From contig CABFPE010000044.1 of NCBI GenBank assembly GCA_900660155.1, forward strand, positions 820,647 to 884,646: DNA of 64,000 bases, written 5' to 3'. Both the position numbers and the translations under genes were made by a program. Below are positions 1-34,116 of the stretch, one piece after another; the first letter of the stretch is position 1, and each line of letters begins with the position of its first letter. Source of the DNA: Hofstenia miamia. Its lineage: Eukaryota; Xenacoelomorpha; Acoela; Hofsteniidae. A model generated the notes under the pieces. It was not told where the DNA came from and did no database searches. It saw nothing but the letters and a program-made list of their open reading frames with translations.

Positions 1-58
1 AAAAAATAGGAAGCATGAATATTTCAATAAATGGTGTTTGGAAATTAAGCTCTATATA

Positions 59-376
59 TCACCTGAAGTATTCTGGCAAGTTTGGAAAAACTGAAGGAAT
101 TGCACTTGGCTTCAGTCGGCGTTTAATTAAGTTTGATTTTCGTTGTCGCTTATCTGTTGAGTATGTGATAAAATCGAATGCTTTAAAGTGCAAGGGGCAA
201 ACAGAAGAAAATTTGAATATTTACCAATCTTTTCTTGGAATTCGTGATTTCCACGCAAAAGCAATTGAAGCATCCTTTGGAAATCTATGCAAGGTAGGTT
301 TACTTTCCTCTGTCCGACATGTTTTAATTGAAGCATATCCAGTGCGACATTTCGGAACACAACATTTCAAAGGCAT
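59..376 (-). pseudogene. THAP-domain zinc-finger ORF with one in-frame stop
   Basis: Read from the ATG at 376-374, the frame begins MPLKCCVPKC and carries every hallmark of a THAP domain: an N-terminal C-x4-C pair, HRFPKD, a Trp in FAWKSRI, then VCPLHF (C-x2-H) and the closing AIPSVF. The frame ends at 59-61. It is open except for one TAA at 221-223, between RKDW and IFKFSSVC, where THAP proteins normally have a charged residue. THAP domains are C2CH zinc fingers that bind DNA; they occur in host transcription factors and in P-element transposases. No transposase catalytic region is visible beside it, so I cannot say which this is. It is a recent pseudogene, a P-element relic, or an exon with a sequencing error. 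Confidence 0.7.
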
Positions 377-647
377 AGCATTAACTGAGTGAAGAATTGC
401 TAGCGCACGCAATGGCCTAATCTGGACAACAGGTGTTACTAGAAACCACAAGCTTCGCATCCAGGTTATAACAAATGTAAACATCCCAGAGATCCATGAT
501 AATACGTACAAGATATGTAAATTGCATTTGACACAAACTGCTCACTTAGAAGACACAACGATAAACAGTATTTTGCTGCACCTAGGCACGATGAGTTCAA
601 TGAATTGCTGAGCTTAGCGTTGGCAAATTTCAGTGAACTTGAAACTG

Positions 648-686
648 GTTACTGGTAACTTACTAAGCTAGTAACTTACCAGTAAC
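648..686. repeat. Short near-perfect inverted repeat (18-bp arms)
   Basis: The 18 bases from 648 (GTTACTGGTAACTTACTA) recur inverted at 669-686 with one mismatch across a 3-base spacer. A third related GTAAC word follows at about 692. The arms could form a hairpin, and they may be the end of a foldback element. No gene is nearby. Confidence 0.55.
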
Positions 687-859
687 TTCCTAGTAACCTG
701 CTAAAATACTTTGATGTTCTGCGTTGCCCATAATTATTGGGAGATTTGTCTATCAAGCATGTGCCAGTTAGTAGCTCATTGTTTTTGTGTGACTGCCATT
801 CCTTATAAATATAGTATTTTTAAATTTTATAGTAAACCTCATTTTAATATTTTAAAATT

Positions 860-2195
860 ATAAGATCTCTTCAAGACTCTTATTCTTTCTTGCGTTCCCT
901 TAATTCCAAACCTGACCTCCCCAGCTTAAAATGGAACCATCCTTCTGCTCGCTCGGATCTGGAGAAAGCTGATCTCTTCAATTCCTATTTCGCCTCGAAT
1001 TTTTCTGATTCTGTCTTTCTCTGTCCTGGTCCACCTGCCACCTCCTCGCCGATTCGCCTATGTGACATCGCCTTCAACGCCCATAATATTTCCCTCATGC
1101 TTAAGTCCTGCAAGTTTTCTGATCCTTGCTAACCTGATGGCGGCCCATCCTTTGTAATTCACGAAACCTCAACTCTCTCTATCCATTTAAAGCATATCTT
1201 CTCCCACATTTGCTCCCCCCTGTTAAAATCCAACTGTGTTTGCTGTTCACTTCTTCCTCGTTGCTATTAACGACCTCCCTCAATCTCTCTTCAACTCATC
1301 CTGTTTACTGTGCGTTGATGACACTACGATTTTGAACTTTGGTAGTTCTTTTGCCTTCAGTATTACCTCTGATCTTGAGCTTTTGGCCACTTGGTCTTCC
1401 ATTATCCATTTTGATTTTAGCCCAGACAAGACATGTGGTATTTCCTTTTCTGATTCTCCTGGGAACTTTTTCCTCATCATACTCATCTTGGAGTTCAACT
1501 TGCTGCTAACTTAAATTGGTCTGGTCATGTGTTCTTGCGCCTCCGAAAAGCTAATTCCTCACTCTGCCCTCTTCCGCAATGTTCCCTTCAATTCCACGCC
1601 TGCTATGAAACTCTTTGTTCAAATCAATTCCTCACGCCATTCTTCTCCCTGTTGATGGCCTTCTCGTTCCTTTTTCCACTCTGGAATGTTTCCAGAAGCG
1701 TGCCTTCAAATGGATCTCTTCTCTTTTGCCATACAAATACGCTCTTCACAAATTCTCCACTCTTCCGCTGTCATTCTACCTACATACCTGTGATCTCCTC
1801 TTGTTCAATCGCTTGCTCACACACAAATTGAATCTTGATACTTTTGAATTCATTAAGTTCTCCACTCGCTCTGATGATGTCACTTTCTTCATTCGTTGTC
1901 CCAAGAAACATCGCACCCTTCACTTGTTTTTTAATCTTGCTTGTATTGCTGCTAATTACATCTTGACTGTCAGTCCTTCAACAGCGATTGATTGCTTTTC
2001 CCAGTCACCGAGCTTCAAGAAATCTTTGATGAATTTCCTCTTTGCTGAGCCCTTCTCCAACTTCGCCTACTCTTTCATCTGCTCCTACTTTATCTCCTGT
2101 GATTATCATCGCTACCTTAAAACTTGACATGTTTTTATTTTTTTGTAGTATCTGCCTTCAGCGGCTAAATAGTCATTCATTATTATTATTATTAG
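860..2195 (+). mobile_element. LINE (non-LTR) fragment, 5'-truncated and internally deleted
   Basis: Three stretches of reverse-transcriptase ORF lie in order. The first (890-1132) has a pre-RT motif of the type ADLFNSYFASNFSD. The second (about 1236-1510) has INDLP, the catalytic-box relative CVDDTTI and FSPDKT. The third (1615-2127) has a C-terminal region with CFQKRAFKWI and CDLLLFNRLL. The finger and palm part between the first two is missing, so there is an internal deletion near 1200. The frame also shifts between pieces. A TATTATTATTATTAG tail at 2178-2193 marks the 3' end. This fits the CR1/L2/Jockey group of LINEs with an APE-type endonuclease, here lost. A second copy lies near 5.2-5.4 kb. 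Confidence 0.75.
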
Positions 2196-2407
2196 ATATC
2201 ACTTAATAAAGCATTTTTATAATAATTAAAAGATTTCCCTTTTTAATAGTAAAATTTTCTTTATCAAATTAGAATACTTTTTGCGATTTTTTCCCGACAA
2301 CTGATTACAGTTTTATTTATCCTGAATTCATAAAACGTCATCTATCTCACTAAAAAGCTCATTAGAAAAATCAGAAATTTTTCGATTCTAAAATCAAATA
2401 TAAAAAT

Positions 2408-3420
2408 CCCTTGACACAGTGTAGCTATAATTTTTTAGTTAACCCTTTGGCTGCGCCGTGCTGGGAGGATTTTTGTCCCGAAAAACGTAATTCGCCGGCA
2501 AATTTTGAACTTGATAGAAATTAATTTCTAAGTACCTCTGATCTTGTAAACCATGTTTTTTATCTATTCATGACTCTTAAACTGTTTTTTTTAAACACAT
2601 TTTTGACCATTTTTAACCGAAAAGGGTACTTTTTCAAAAAAATTGCATGTCATCACAATTGACAATAGGTTGGAATGTTTTTTATGTTAAAATTGGCTAA
2701 ATTAATGAAATACTTTGAAATATTGTTATGATTATGTACTGAAATTTGAAATGTTGCTTTAAAACTAGTAAATATTTTTTCATATTTTGGAAAATATCGA
2801 AAATTGAAAATAAAGCCAGAAAAGTTATAGAAGTTAATATTTATTATAAAAATGAAAAAATTACAAACAAATGAAAGATTTACTTGTCTTCATCCTTACA
2901 TTTACATGTTTTCTTATAATTCTTCATACTATGAAAAATTTCAAAACAGGGGACAACACAAAGAGGAGGGTTTTGCGGGCACTGTATAGAAATATGATGT
3001 TTCTTCCTCTTACAAGTCCCTTTTCCTTTTTTACAACATTGAAATGGCAGTATTTAACAAACACTACAATTAGGTAGATACTTCTTATTTTCATACTGAT
3101 CAATGAAATGCCTTTCTCCCAAGCGCTTGTTTTCCACCTCTTGGACATCAAATGTTTTTGTCGTAAAGTAAAATGTTTTTTCGTCGTGGGGTAAACTCGT
3201 TTTTCGCAGTTAGGGAGAAATTTAAATTTTGTGTATACTTGCTTTTCGCAGGCAAAATGATAACTTAATTATAATATTTATTTTCTCTACAAATAATCAA
3301 AGTTTAAAGAATTTTTTATAAAAAAATTTTTTCACTACTTATTGCAACAAACAAATTCATTAGAATCATTCTTTAATAGCAATTGTTTAAGTTATTATTT
3401 GAAATACGCTGTGTCAAGGG
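2408..3420 (-). mobile_element. piggyBac-like remnant between 16-bp inverted repeats
   Basis: CCCTTGACACAGTGTA at 2408-2423 recurs inverted at 3405-3420 with one mismatch. On the minus strand, about 3085 to 2880, there is a degraded Cys-rich C-terminus containing NPPLCVVPCFEIFH, the signature of the piggyBac transposase C-terminal zinc knuckle (PLCVxPCFxxYH). A TTAA followed by CCCTTTGG at 2439-2442 looks like a piggyBac end. The 16-bp repeats lie outside it and lack TTAA flanks, so two nested elements are possible. The rest of the transposase is gone. Confidence 0.5.
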
Positions 3421-3462
3421 TGAATTTTGATATAAATACGTTTGACAAAGCGTTTTTATTTG

Positions 3463-3498
3463 CATGTATGTATATATATATATATATATATACATATA
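3463..3498. repeat. (TA)n microsatellite
   Basis: A TGTATGTATATA... run of about 13 TA units, interrupted at both ends by TG/CA steps. Confidence 0.9.
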
Positions 3499-3781
3499 CT
3501 TGAGGCAACTAGTGAATGTTGTTTTGAAAAGCTATGTATCCAGTGCGTTACAAGTCAAAAGTTTTCAAATAATTGAACTTAGTATCATAATATTCGAAGG
3601 GTGATCAACCCTGAAAAACCATTGCGAAATAATTTTATCAATAAATGCAGTTTAGGATTGTAATTCAATGATCCTATAAGCATTGTACCTTGTTTTGCTA
3701 TATATTGGCGTTATCTCATAATTTTTTTCAAATTGTTACGCACCAATCTATTCGTCAACAAACTACGAAATTTACATTTAG

Positions 3782-26315
<22,534 letters not shown>

Positions 26316-26332
26316 ACGTTGATTAAATGTGC

Positions 26333-26338
26333 AATAAA
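26333..26338 (+). promoter_or_regulatory. MCM4: MCM4 polyadenylation signal
   Basis: AATAAA lies 18 bases after the MCM4 stop codon, followed by a T-rich stretch. This is the likely cleavage signal and implies a very short 3' UTR. Confidence 0.6.
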
Positions 26339-26339
26339 T

Positions 26340-27179
26340 ATTTGTATTTTTCTAATTCTTAGAATCAGCCATTCATTCTGCGCATTATTAGTTATATTGT
26401 TATATCTAACCTAAATGCATTGAGAAAATTTGAAGTATACAAAACACACAAAAACGCATATAACCAGACTTTGTTGCGGTATCCTTCCAAACTGATAATT
26501 TACCAATGTGTGTAACATGAGTGGATAAATACTTAATAATTTCAGTTTTAAATGGGTTTCACTAGCAGATTGTTCAACATTTCAATTATAAAATTTACAA
26601 ACGTATTTTAAAAATAACTTTTTAAAATTAAATTAGTTAAAAAATATTTCTACTTTTCCTAGTTAATTTGAAAAGCAAATTTTTTTGTTAAACGTCAATT
26701 CCAATAAATAAGTAGCGACAATATCTAAAATGACTCATCCACAAAATCAGCATTAACTTCAGTTTTACATCAATGAGGTTAGATAAAATTGAACAAACAG
26801 TTTTATTAAAGTAATTTCTTCGATTTTTCTTGATATTTGTATGTAGTTTTTAGGAATCTTTTTAAAAGAAAAAGAAACTGTTGTACTAAACTTAACAATA
26901 TAAATATTGGTCACAGTACAAAAGTGCGTCTAAAGTATAGATGCAAACTCATATATATTTACAGAATTTACAAGAAAATATGTATTACACTTAAATCATT
27001 GTATTTCAATTTCTTTTAAGAATAAGAAAGGCCTTATTTAAAGTGTTTGACAATTGCAGAACTGATGACTTATTAAATAGTGTAATACAAAATGCAAAAT
27101 GATATTTACAGTAGAATTAACCATGCGTAGGTTGCGGCATTATATATATTTGTTCAAGTAAAAAAAATTTGACTGCTTT
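26340..27179. other. Intergenic, nothing recognised
   Basis: AT-rich sequence downstream of MCM4, without ORF motifs or repeat ends. Confidence 0.5.
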
Positions 27180-27900
27180 TTAATAAGTTTCGGAAGGATA
27201 TTCCAGTAGCTGATAGCGCTTCTAAAAAATGAACGTTTCAAAATATTTTTATTAAATTTAATGCAAGCAAATTTTCTGGTATTGACGTTAAAGTTCGGAA
27301 ACTTGATTAAATTGTGGGACGGTAATTCATTATCTTAAAGAAGTTTACTACGTTATTAAAGATGATTGGCTGTCTTGAGGGAAGGGTAATTGCAGTAATG
27401 TAATGTTTCGTTTAGCTAGTTTTTTGGACACTTTTAGAGCCCATTTAAACTGAATTTCACGCTTTTTTAGAAAGATGATTGCCATCATTTATATTTGTGA
27501 ATATCACAACATAGCTGAAATGACAGAGAAAATATGCATGAAACGTTTTGATTGCTGCAGTGGAAGAAAATTGGTCTCTTATGTAGGAATCAAGTTGCAG
27601 TTTGTGACTTCACACATCATTAACGTTTAAACTAAACAGCAGTGGTCCTAGGATCGTTCCTTGGGAAACCCCATTCTTCATTTCCAGCCAATTTGAAAAA
27701 ACTATTAATTTTAACGCACTGACGTCTATTATTTATATAGCTAGTTCATGTTTTGCTGTTATAAGAAAAGCCAAAAGTCGTAATTTTTTAGTAAAATGTC
27801 ATGATTAATGGAGTAGAAGGCCTTAGATACATCTAAACATCCAATTTTAGTATTATAACCACCGTTAACAAAATTTGAAACCTCTCCGCTTATATTCAAA
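27180..27900 (-). mobile_element. LINE fragment: RT motifs and C-terminus
   Basis: On the minus strand, KIGCLDVSKAFYSINHDILL (RT motif A) lies near 27830-27770 and NGVSQGTILGPLLF (motif B) near 27690-27620. A C-terminal SFFRSAISYWNILP lies near 27230-27190. The catalytic-box region between motif B and the tail is degraded, and frames shift. It belongs to the same LINE family as the piece at 27.9-28.5 kb, judging by the shared C-terminal FPNF...YWN/LWN.LP layout. Confidence 0.7.
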
Positions 27901-27929
27901 CAATTCAGGGCTACGCGATTTATATAATT

Positions 27930-28497
27930 ATTTTACTTTTTAAGGTTTTCAGAGAGTTGGCTTTCTTACTTTCTGTAGGCAATTCATTCCAAAGACGGAT
28001 GGGGGTATTAAAATAAGAATTTTGTATTTATATTTTCTTCGATTTTGTTTGCCTTATAGCTAAGATGCGTTTAATAAGAAAATTTGGAGTCTTAAAATTA
28101 GGGAAGTTTGTTGAATTGTAAGGAGCGATTTTTTAAGAATTTTGTAGAACGTACATAAAGATGTTTCATAAATTTCCTTTGAATTCATCGTAAACTGATC
28201 GTTTTTTCTTCATACGGCCCAATGTAATATTAATTGCCCAATTTGTTTGCAATTCAAATTTTCTTAGGTAGTGTGTATCAATTCCTGTATATATATAATG
28301 CTATCTAATTGTTTATGAAAATTTAAGTTGATGTCGAAAATAACCCCTAGATATTTAAAATGAGTAATATAACGAAAGCTAAATTTTAGTGTAAAAGTTT
28401 CAAATCTTTCATCGTAGTTACATTTTATTTTTTCTCCGTTGTAGTTGCCTAGATTTTTAAAACTTTATTAAGTAATTTACAAATGTCATTAGTATTA
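27930..28497 (-). mobile_element. LINE fragment: C-terminal part
   Basis: THFKYLGVIFDINLNF, the thumb motif of non-LTR reverse transcriptases (KYLGV.xD), is read at about 28365-28310. YNSTNFPNFKTPNFLIKRIL and NTPIRLWNELPTE follow near 28120-27975. It ends upstream exactly at a TTAA-flanked MITE, beyond which LINE sequence resumes at 29191. Confidence 0.65.
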
Positions 28498-28501
28498 TTA
28501 A

Positions 28502-29186
28502 GGGGTTCCCCTACGGAAAAAAATGGTTTTTTGCAATTTTTATCTATTATTTTTTGCATATTTTAAAACTTTTCCATCCATTATAATTCTGCCTAATTCC
28601 TGGTTTGAAAGTATTTTTAATTTTTGGATAATTATTCAAAAATTTCAAGAAGATTTACACCATTTCTGATAATCTGAATACTGTTATTGAATTTTTTAAC
28701 AATTTTTTTCATAGTTACCAACAATCGAACAATCATAACTCATGTTTGGTACTGTATTTTGACTTGATTTTGTACAAAATGCTCCAGAACAAGTCCTTTA
28801 TATACTAACAATGAGAAAAAAATCCATTTTGTATTTAGTTCACTGATTTTATGATATTTGCATATTAATAAGGTAACTGTCGTTCGATATGCATATTTAT
28901 GCATATTAGAATTAGTCGTAAAGTTTATACCACAAAATTTTTGTAGTTGCATAGAGAATTTTATTCTCTACAAAAAAGGTAAAATATAACTACTTCAGTT
29001 ATACAGATATTACCGTGTTTAATTTAGCCTTATTATATCCCCTAATTTAGTGGTTACCATGGCAACCAGAACGGAAAATAATTTTTCAAAACAAATTTCT
29101 ACAATTTTCAACTTCCATTATCATATAAGCCCAATATTGCCAGGATAACTTATTTGAAATTTAAATTTTTCTGTGCGGATATCCCC
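28502..29186. mobile_element. 685-bp MITE with TTAA target duplication, inserted in a LINE
   Basis: GGGGTTCCCCTACGGAAAAA at the left end is matched inverted by GGGGATATCCGCACAGAAAA at the right end (about 15 of 21 positions with gaps). Both ends are flanked by TTAA (28498-28501 and 29187-29190), the piggyBac target site. No transposase is inside. LINE sequence lies on both sides, so it inserted after that LINE. Confidence 0.6.
29053..29066. promoter_or_regulatory. Perfect X-box (RFX-type) motif inside the MITE
   Basis: GTTACCATGGCAAC fits the RFX consensus GTNRCC-N(0-3)-RGYAAC at every position and is nearly palindromic. There is no gene start nearby, so it is probably a chance match or part of the MITE's structure. 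Confidence 0.3.
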
Positions 29187-29190
29187 TTAA

Positions 29191-29640
29191 TTATTTCACA
29201 ATTATAGTAAATTTCTTTTTCAGAAGTAAAGCCTTTGTTTTTCTTGTTAAGCAATGAATTAATAAATATGAATTTTGACTTTTGAGTATCAATTTTTTAA
29301 AATTTTGATATATAATATTAGTTGTACGAATTTTTAATTTTTGTTGCATAAGTTACGTGCCTTTTTGTAGTCATTAAAACTCCCACAGGATTTTTCATTA
29401 CTATACTTAATCCACTTATCCTTTTTTTGTTTAATCAAAGTTAAGCAATGCGTATCAATCCATGGTTTGCTCTCAATTGTTTTTCGTTTCCTAAAATTGA
29501 TTTTTTCTGGACAATATTTATCAAAATGATAAATTAGTATATTTGAAAACCTATTGAACATTTCATTGGGAGTTAAAGCACTATAAACTGTCTCCAATTC
29601 TTATTTTTAAGCTTTTCTTTTCGTAATTTTTTATAATCGT
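29191..29640 (-). mobile_element. LINE fragment: linker between endonuclease and RT
   Basis: The minus-strand frame from 29597 (87 codons) contains KPWIDTHCLTLIKQKKDKWI and YKKARNLCNKN, the basic linker typical of APE-type LINEs between endonuclease and RT. The RT expected next to it is missing. Only 275 bases, apart from the MITE, separate it from the KYLGV motif at 28.35 kb, so the copy is internally deleted or two copies are joined. Confidence 0.6.
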
Positions 29641-30539
29641 CACTTTTCTCTCTTATTTTTAACCATATTTTACGTGAAATTAGAAGGCGAGTTGAATCGC
29701 AGCATTGAGTTATGATGCAATGATCTGAATAAGGATATTCTTAGCAAATGTATTTATAATTTTAAGCATGTTTAGAGATTAAATAATCAATCAAGGTTTC
29801 TCAATGGGGTGTTAGTGTTAACTATTTTCAAGTTTTATTAAAATTACAGATAAATGTTGCAATGTATTAATAGAATATTTCCCAGCATATTCCTTCTGCT
29901 ATTTGATCTTATTACAATCACTAGTGTCCAATACTGGTAGGTAGGTTTTTAATCAATTTTTATGCATGATATCTTAGTTTAAATACTTAGTCGAATTTAA
30001 AATCAACAGAAATTTAGAGATAATTGTTTAGCATTTAGAACTTTAATTATTGGAAACTAGAAAATACATAACATGCTTGAAAAATTCGTCATATTTGTGA
30101 AAAAAATCTTAATATCCCACCTGATAGACCTTTTTGCACTCTTTCGAATGGTATATAGCTTTAAATGATAGAGCAGTGTCTTTAAAAAAATGCAAAGTTA
30201 CATATTGAATACTAGCCAAAAATGCCATCATTTTATAAAAATAATTTTTGCTTTGAAATAATGATCTCACTACAAAAACAGTGTAAAACGAATAAATATA
30301 CTCTTCTAGTATCCTTCACATTATAATTTCATAGAAACTAAGTATAAAAACGCATAATTCTGTATTCGCAGAAATCTGGAACTTTAAATCAAACTCAAAT
30401 TAATTGGCTTACTTTTGATCATTTTTTTTCATTAAAAAGAGCATGTTGACACAATTTTTAAAATTTGGAGGTTTGTTTTTTGAAACAATTTCGGAAAAAC
30501 ATTCAGAACACCATGGCACATTAGAGGGAGTTGCATTTA
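29641..30539. other. Intergenic, nothing recognised
   Basis: AT-rich. It may include decayed 5' LINE sequence just above 29640, but no motif is readable. Confidence 0.4.
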
Positions 30540-30890
30540 AGTTAGAAAGATTTACTAAAGCCCTTCCAACTTTGCGGGGCTGAGAAAGAAGAAAAGGGGT
30601 TTCGACGATGGTAAGAGTTTTGCCCTACTATAAATACCAGTGGAAAAAATCTCATTTTTATCAAACTTTAGAAAAACATGAAATAGAGATTCTTTAAAGA
30701 ATCATTAAGTTGCCTGTCACTTTTTTGAGGCATGTTACGCATACTTTGCCTCTGTTTTGTTCATGAGATAACGTAGCATTAATCATCTTTAAGAAAGTAC
30801 AAGAATTTTTACTTAGAATAATCTCAAAATGTTTGACTGAGCGCCCTTTACCGCTATTCCTTATTATAAACAAGTTAAGCAATTTAATAA
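30540..30890 (-). pseudogene. Cys-rich coding remnant, unassigned
   Basis: Minus-strand frames contain RGKVCVTCLKKVTGNL (about 30770-30715) and, in another frame near 30620-30500, SQPRKVGRALVNLSN and WCSECFSEI. The two CxxC pairs separated by a Gly/Arg segment recall invertebrate Cys-rich proteins often annotated beside transposons. Frames are broken and I cannot name the family. Confidence 0.25.
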
Positions 30891-31350
30891 GTTATGTGCT
30901 CAATTTGACACAATTTTTGTCTTATAAGAAATCAAAAGAAAAATTGAATCTTTGCCGCCAAATTTCTAAACTGGTAAAACCGCAATTTCTCAAAAAGTAC
31001 CACTTTTGAGGGGGGAAATTTTTTTGGTAAATCTGACTAACTTTTCAAGTGAGAAGATTGTAAAATGTTTTTCTGATGATAGTTTCTAAATCAAAATATA
31101 GTTTTCTGCATATGCATATTGATAGAATGTGATGGTTAAATTTGATGCCCAATATACTCTAACATTTGAAAGTTCAATAATTCCTTTGGAAATGATATTC
31201 TATTAATAACGCTATCTATTGAATAATGTGTCGTTTTTAAGGAGTTTAATTAAACTTAATAAGAACATGCAAATATATTTCGACTTACAAAGTCATCGTT
31301 AGTTTCTTTACAAATTATTCCCTCTAAATTTACTAGATTTTGCAATAATT

Positions 31351-32170
31351 ACAACAACAACAACATATTTAAATTCTCATGTACAAATACATGTATTAAG
31401 TTTACAAACTTATTAAGAATGTAAATAATGCAATAATGCAACTCTCTTCATATAAGCTTAGTTATGATAGGCAATGTTTGTTTCTTGGTTACATTTATAA
31501 ACTACATATAAATTCATAAATATTTTTTACTTATTGTTCTTGAGTTGCATATCTTATTTAGTTAGATAATTGATATTTTTTCGTATAATCATATTTTTCA
31601 TCTTCTTAAATATTGCTTAATTTTTTTCACTTCTTGTGCTGTAATCCAATTTGTTCCATAGCGATATTGAATAATTTAGGAATCCGTTCTTCATTAGTTT
31701 TCTATTATACTTAGTTTTGCCAAATGTAATTGCTCTTTGATTTAGATTATTAGAAATGTTCGATTTTCTTTTCCAAAATATCGATAAACATCTAATATTT
31801 TGAAGAGCTTCTAATGATCTAAATGGTATTTACACATTATTTCTTTTTGATTTTTGTTACTAATTATGATTATTCCCCATTTAAATACTTTTTCTAATTT
31901 CGATTTTGGTTTTTTCGTTAGGTTCCTTAATAAACAAGAAGAGTACAAGAAATGGGATAGAACAAGTGATGGAAAAAGTATTACCCTCCAATCTATTGAT
32001 ATAAACTTTCCAATTTTTTGAGTTGATCTTATACCATACGTCATTTTCTTTATGATGTTGTTTGCCTCGTCTTCAAAATTCAATTTATTATCAATTACTA
32101 CGCCCAAATATTTCATTTTTGGTGATTCCTGAATGACTTTGTTACATATCTTAATAAAGTTGATTCATTT
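31351..32170 (-). mobile_element. LINE fragment: C-terminal half with (AAC)n tail
   Basis: The minus-strand frame from 32116 starts MKYLGVVIDNKLNFEDEANN and runs for 101 codons (thumb and C-terminal region). NYSISLWNKLD follows in a shifted frame near 31680-31650. ACAACAACAACAACA at 31351-31365 is the complement of a simple-repeat 3' tail. It is 5'-truncated, as is usual for LINE copies. Confidence 0.7.
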
Positions 32171-32287
32171 CTTCTATAATTATAATTTTCAAAATTTTAA
32201 ATAGTGCTAAGTTTAATTTATAAATATAGTTTTCCTTAGTGTTCAAACTTGGTTACAAAGATTTTATAAAAATGCTCTCAATTATTA

Positions 32288-32333
32288 TTTATATATATAA
32301 ATATATATATACGTATGTATGTATTTATGTATA
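32288..32333. repeat. TA/TG-rich simple repeat
   Basis: A degenerate TATATA...TATGTATGTATTTATG run. Confidence 0.7.
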
Positions 32334-32339
32334 GTTGAG

Positions 32340-34116
32340 CATATTTTAACTAAATATCTTGTGCTATTTGACTAAAAATAATGAAAACATAACAATTTGG
32401 ATGTTCATATAAATTATATGCACGTCTCAATTTTTTGAAATATTTCATATTTTACGCTTAAAAATTAGATGCGCTTTGTATGCAACAATTTTTTAAGCAG
32501 AATTAAGTTTTTTAATATGTAGATATTAATAATAATAATTAATTTCTATTTTTTAACAAATGAATTAATTTAAAACAGATACACTTAACTACAAGAGGTA
32601 AATGAAATAGTAAGAACTTTAAAAGTTTGATGTTAGCGAGGTCCTAAATAATACTACTGACACTAAGAACATCAATGTATCAAGTCAAACGCGATAATAC
32701 AGGTTATGTTGTGATTTAAAAAACTACAAACGTACGTGTACAAAGCGGATTTATTTTTCGATTTTTGAAATTGGTAATAAAAAAACTCCAAAATATAATG
32801 TTCTAAATTTTTGTAATATTTTGAAGCACTAGTTTATATCTATGGTTGCTGCTGCAACTTGAAAGGGTTTCTTTAGAATGATTTCAATGTTAAATATTTG
32901 CCTGCTTTTTGAGTAAATGCTAATGTGAACCAATTATATTAAAAATATTGTGATTAACAGAATTAAATTATTTTATTCCACTAAATTTGGCTATTATTTT
33001 CTGTAGAATTTGTGATTGTAGTAAAAGAGACTGATTTTTTGCGTATAATATTCGTTTTTTGAATTGGAAATGGATTTATAAGAAGTATTTCTGTATTAAG
33101 TCAGTCACTCTCTCAATTATAAGAGAACTTGTGTTGTGATTAATAGAAACAGGCGTCTTAGTTATCTCCAAGCAATGTTCACGAATGCGTCCTTACATAA
33201 AGACGTACGCTATTTTGCTCTAACATATAACCATCAGATGTTGAGTTGGATTGCCAAATCCAAATTTTGAAGTTGACAAAATAATTTTTGAGAAATTATT
33301 AATTTGCTGATTGTGGTTTAACGGAAAGTAGAGACAATTTTATTGGGAAATAATTACTTTTTATAGATTATCCATATATCAGGGGTTTTATTAGTTTAAA
33401 TTTACTTGATTCGAGGAAAAATTTATTTTAATTCATACTGTGATACTTAGATGTTAAACATAATGAGCTCACTACTTAATATATTTGTCTTGGTATCATT
33501 TGTAAGTGCAATCACAATAATAATAATAATCATTTTTTATATTGCACAATACTAGTGAAGAAATTTAATGGGTATGCATCTACAAATTCCTTTATATCTG
33601 CAAAGTTGATGAATATGTGCGGATCCAATATCTTCTCAAGTTTGAATATCTTCAATCAGATCAGATTTTTGAGAAAAGTAAATTGAAAAGGTGTGTAAAT
33701 AACGATGGGAATGCTCGATTCCAAAATTTGTCTTGAAGTGAGGAATAAATAGTTGATTTTGAGTATCTCAAATAGTGTTGGGAGACTTCTTCAGTAAAGT
33801 ATAGGATGTAAATTTGTATTAAGAGCACTTCTAACTGAAACAAACTATTGTAAATAAAGTTTCTAAGAAGATTAGAAATGGTAAAGCTAACTAAAGCTTT
33901 TGTGAGCTTAGCATTTGAAGAAATTTAATGAAAAAGGTTTACATTAAGGAGTCAACAATCAAAATTTTTAATAGATTTCTATATATTCTCGTTATCTTGG
34001 AAAGTATTAAAATTTAAAGAAATACAGTAGGAAAACTTTACCGGTTCTAAAAATCTTATACAATGCTTTTTCAATGCAATTGATACAATTGCATTTCTAC
34101 ATTTGAGGTGAGTGAA
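32340..34116. other. Intergenic, nothing recognised except an (AAT)n tract
   Basis: AT-rich. A short ACAATAATAATAATAAT tract at 33514-33530 resembles a LINE tail but has no recognisable LINE beside it. The part next to 34117 would be the 3' UTR of the GPCR gene. Confidence 0.45.

Noticed and set aside
15-392. 125-codon plus-strand open frame at the window start
   Set aside because: It lies opposite the THAP domain, whose signature residues are on the minus strand; the plus frame has no motif and is a shadow.
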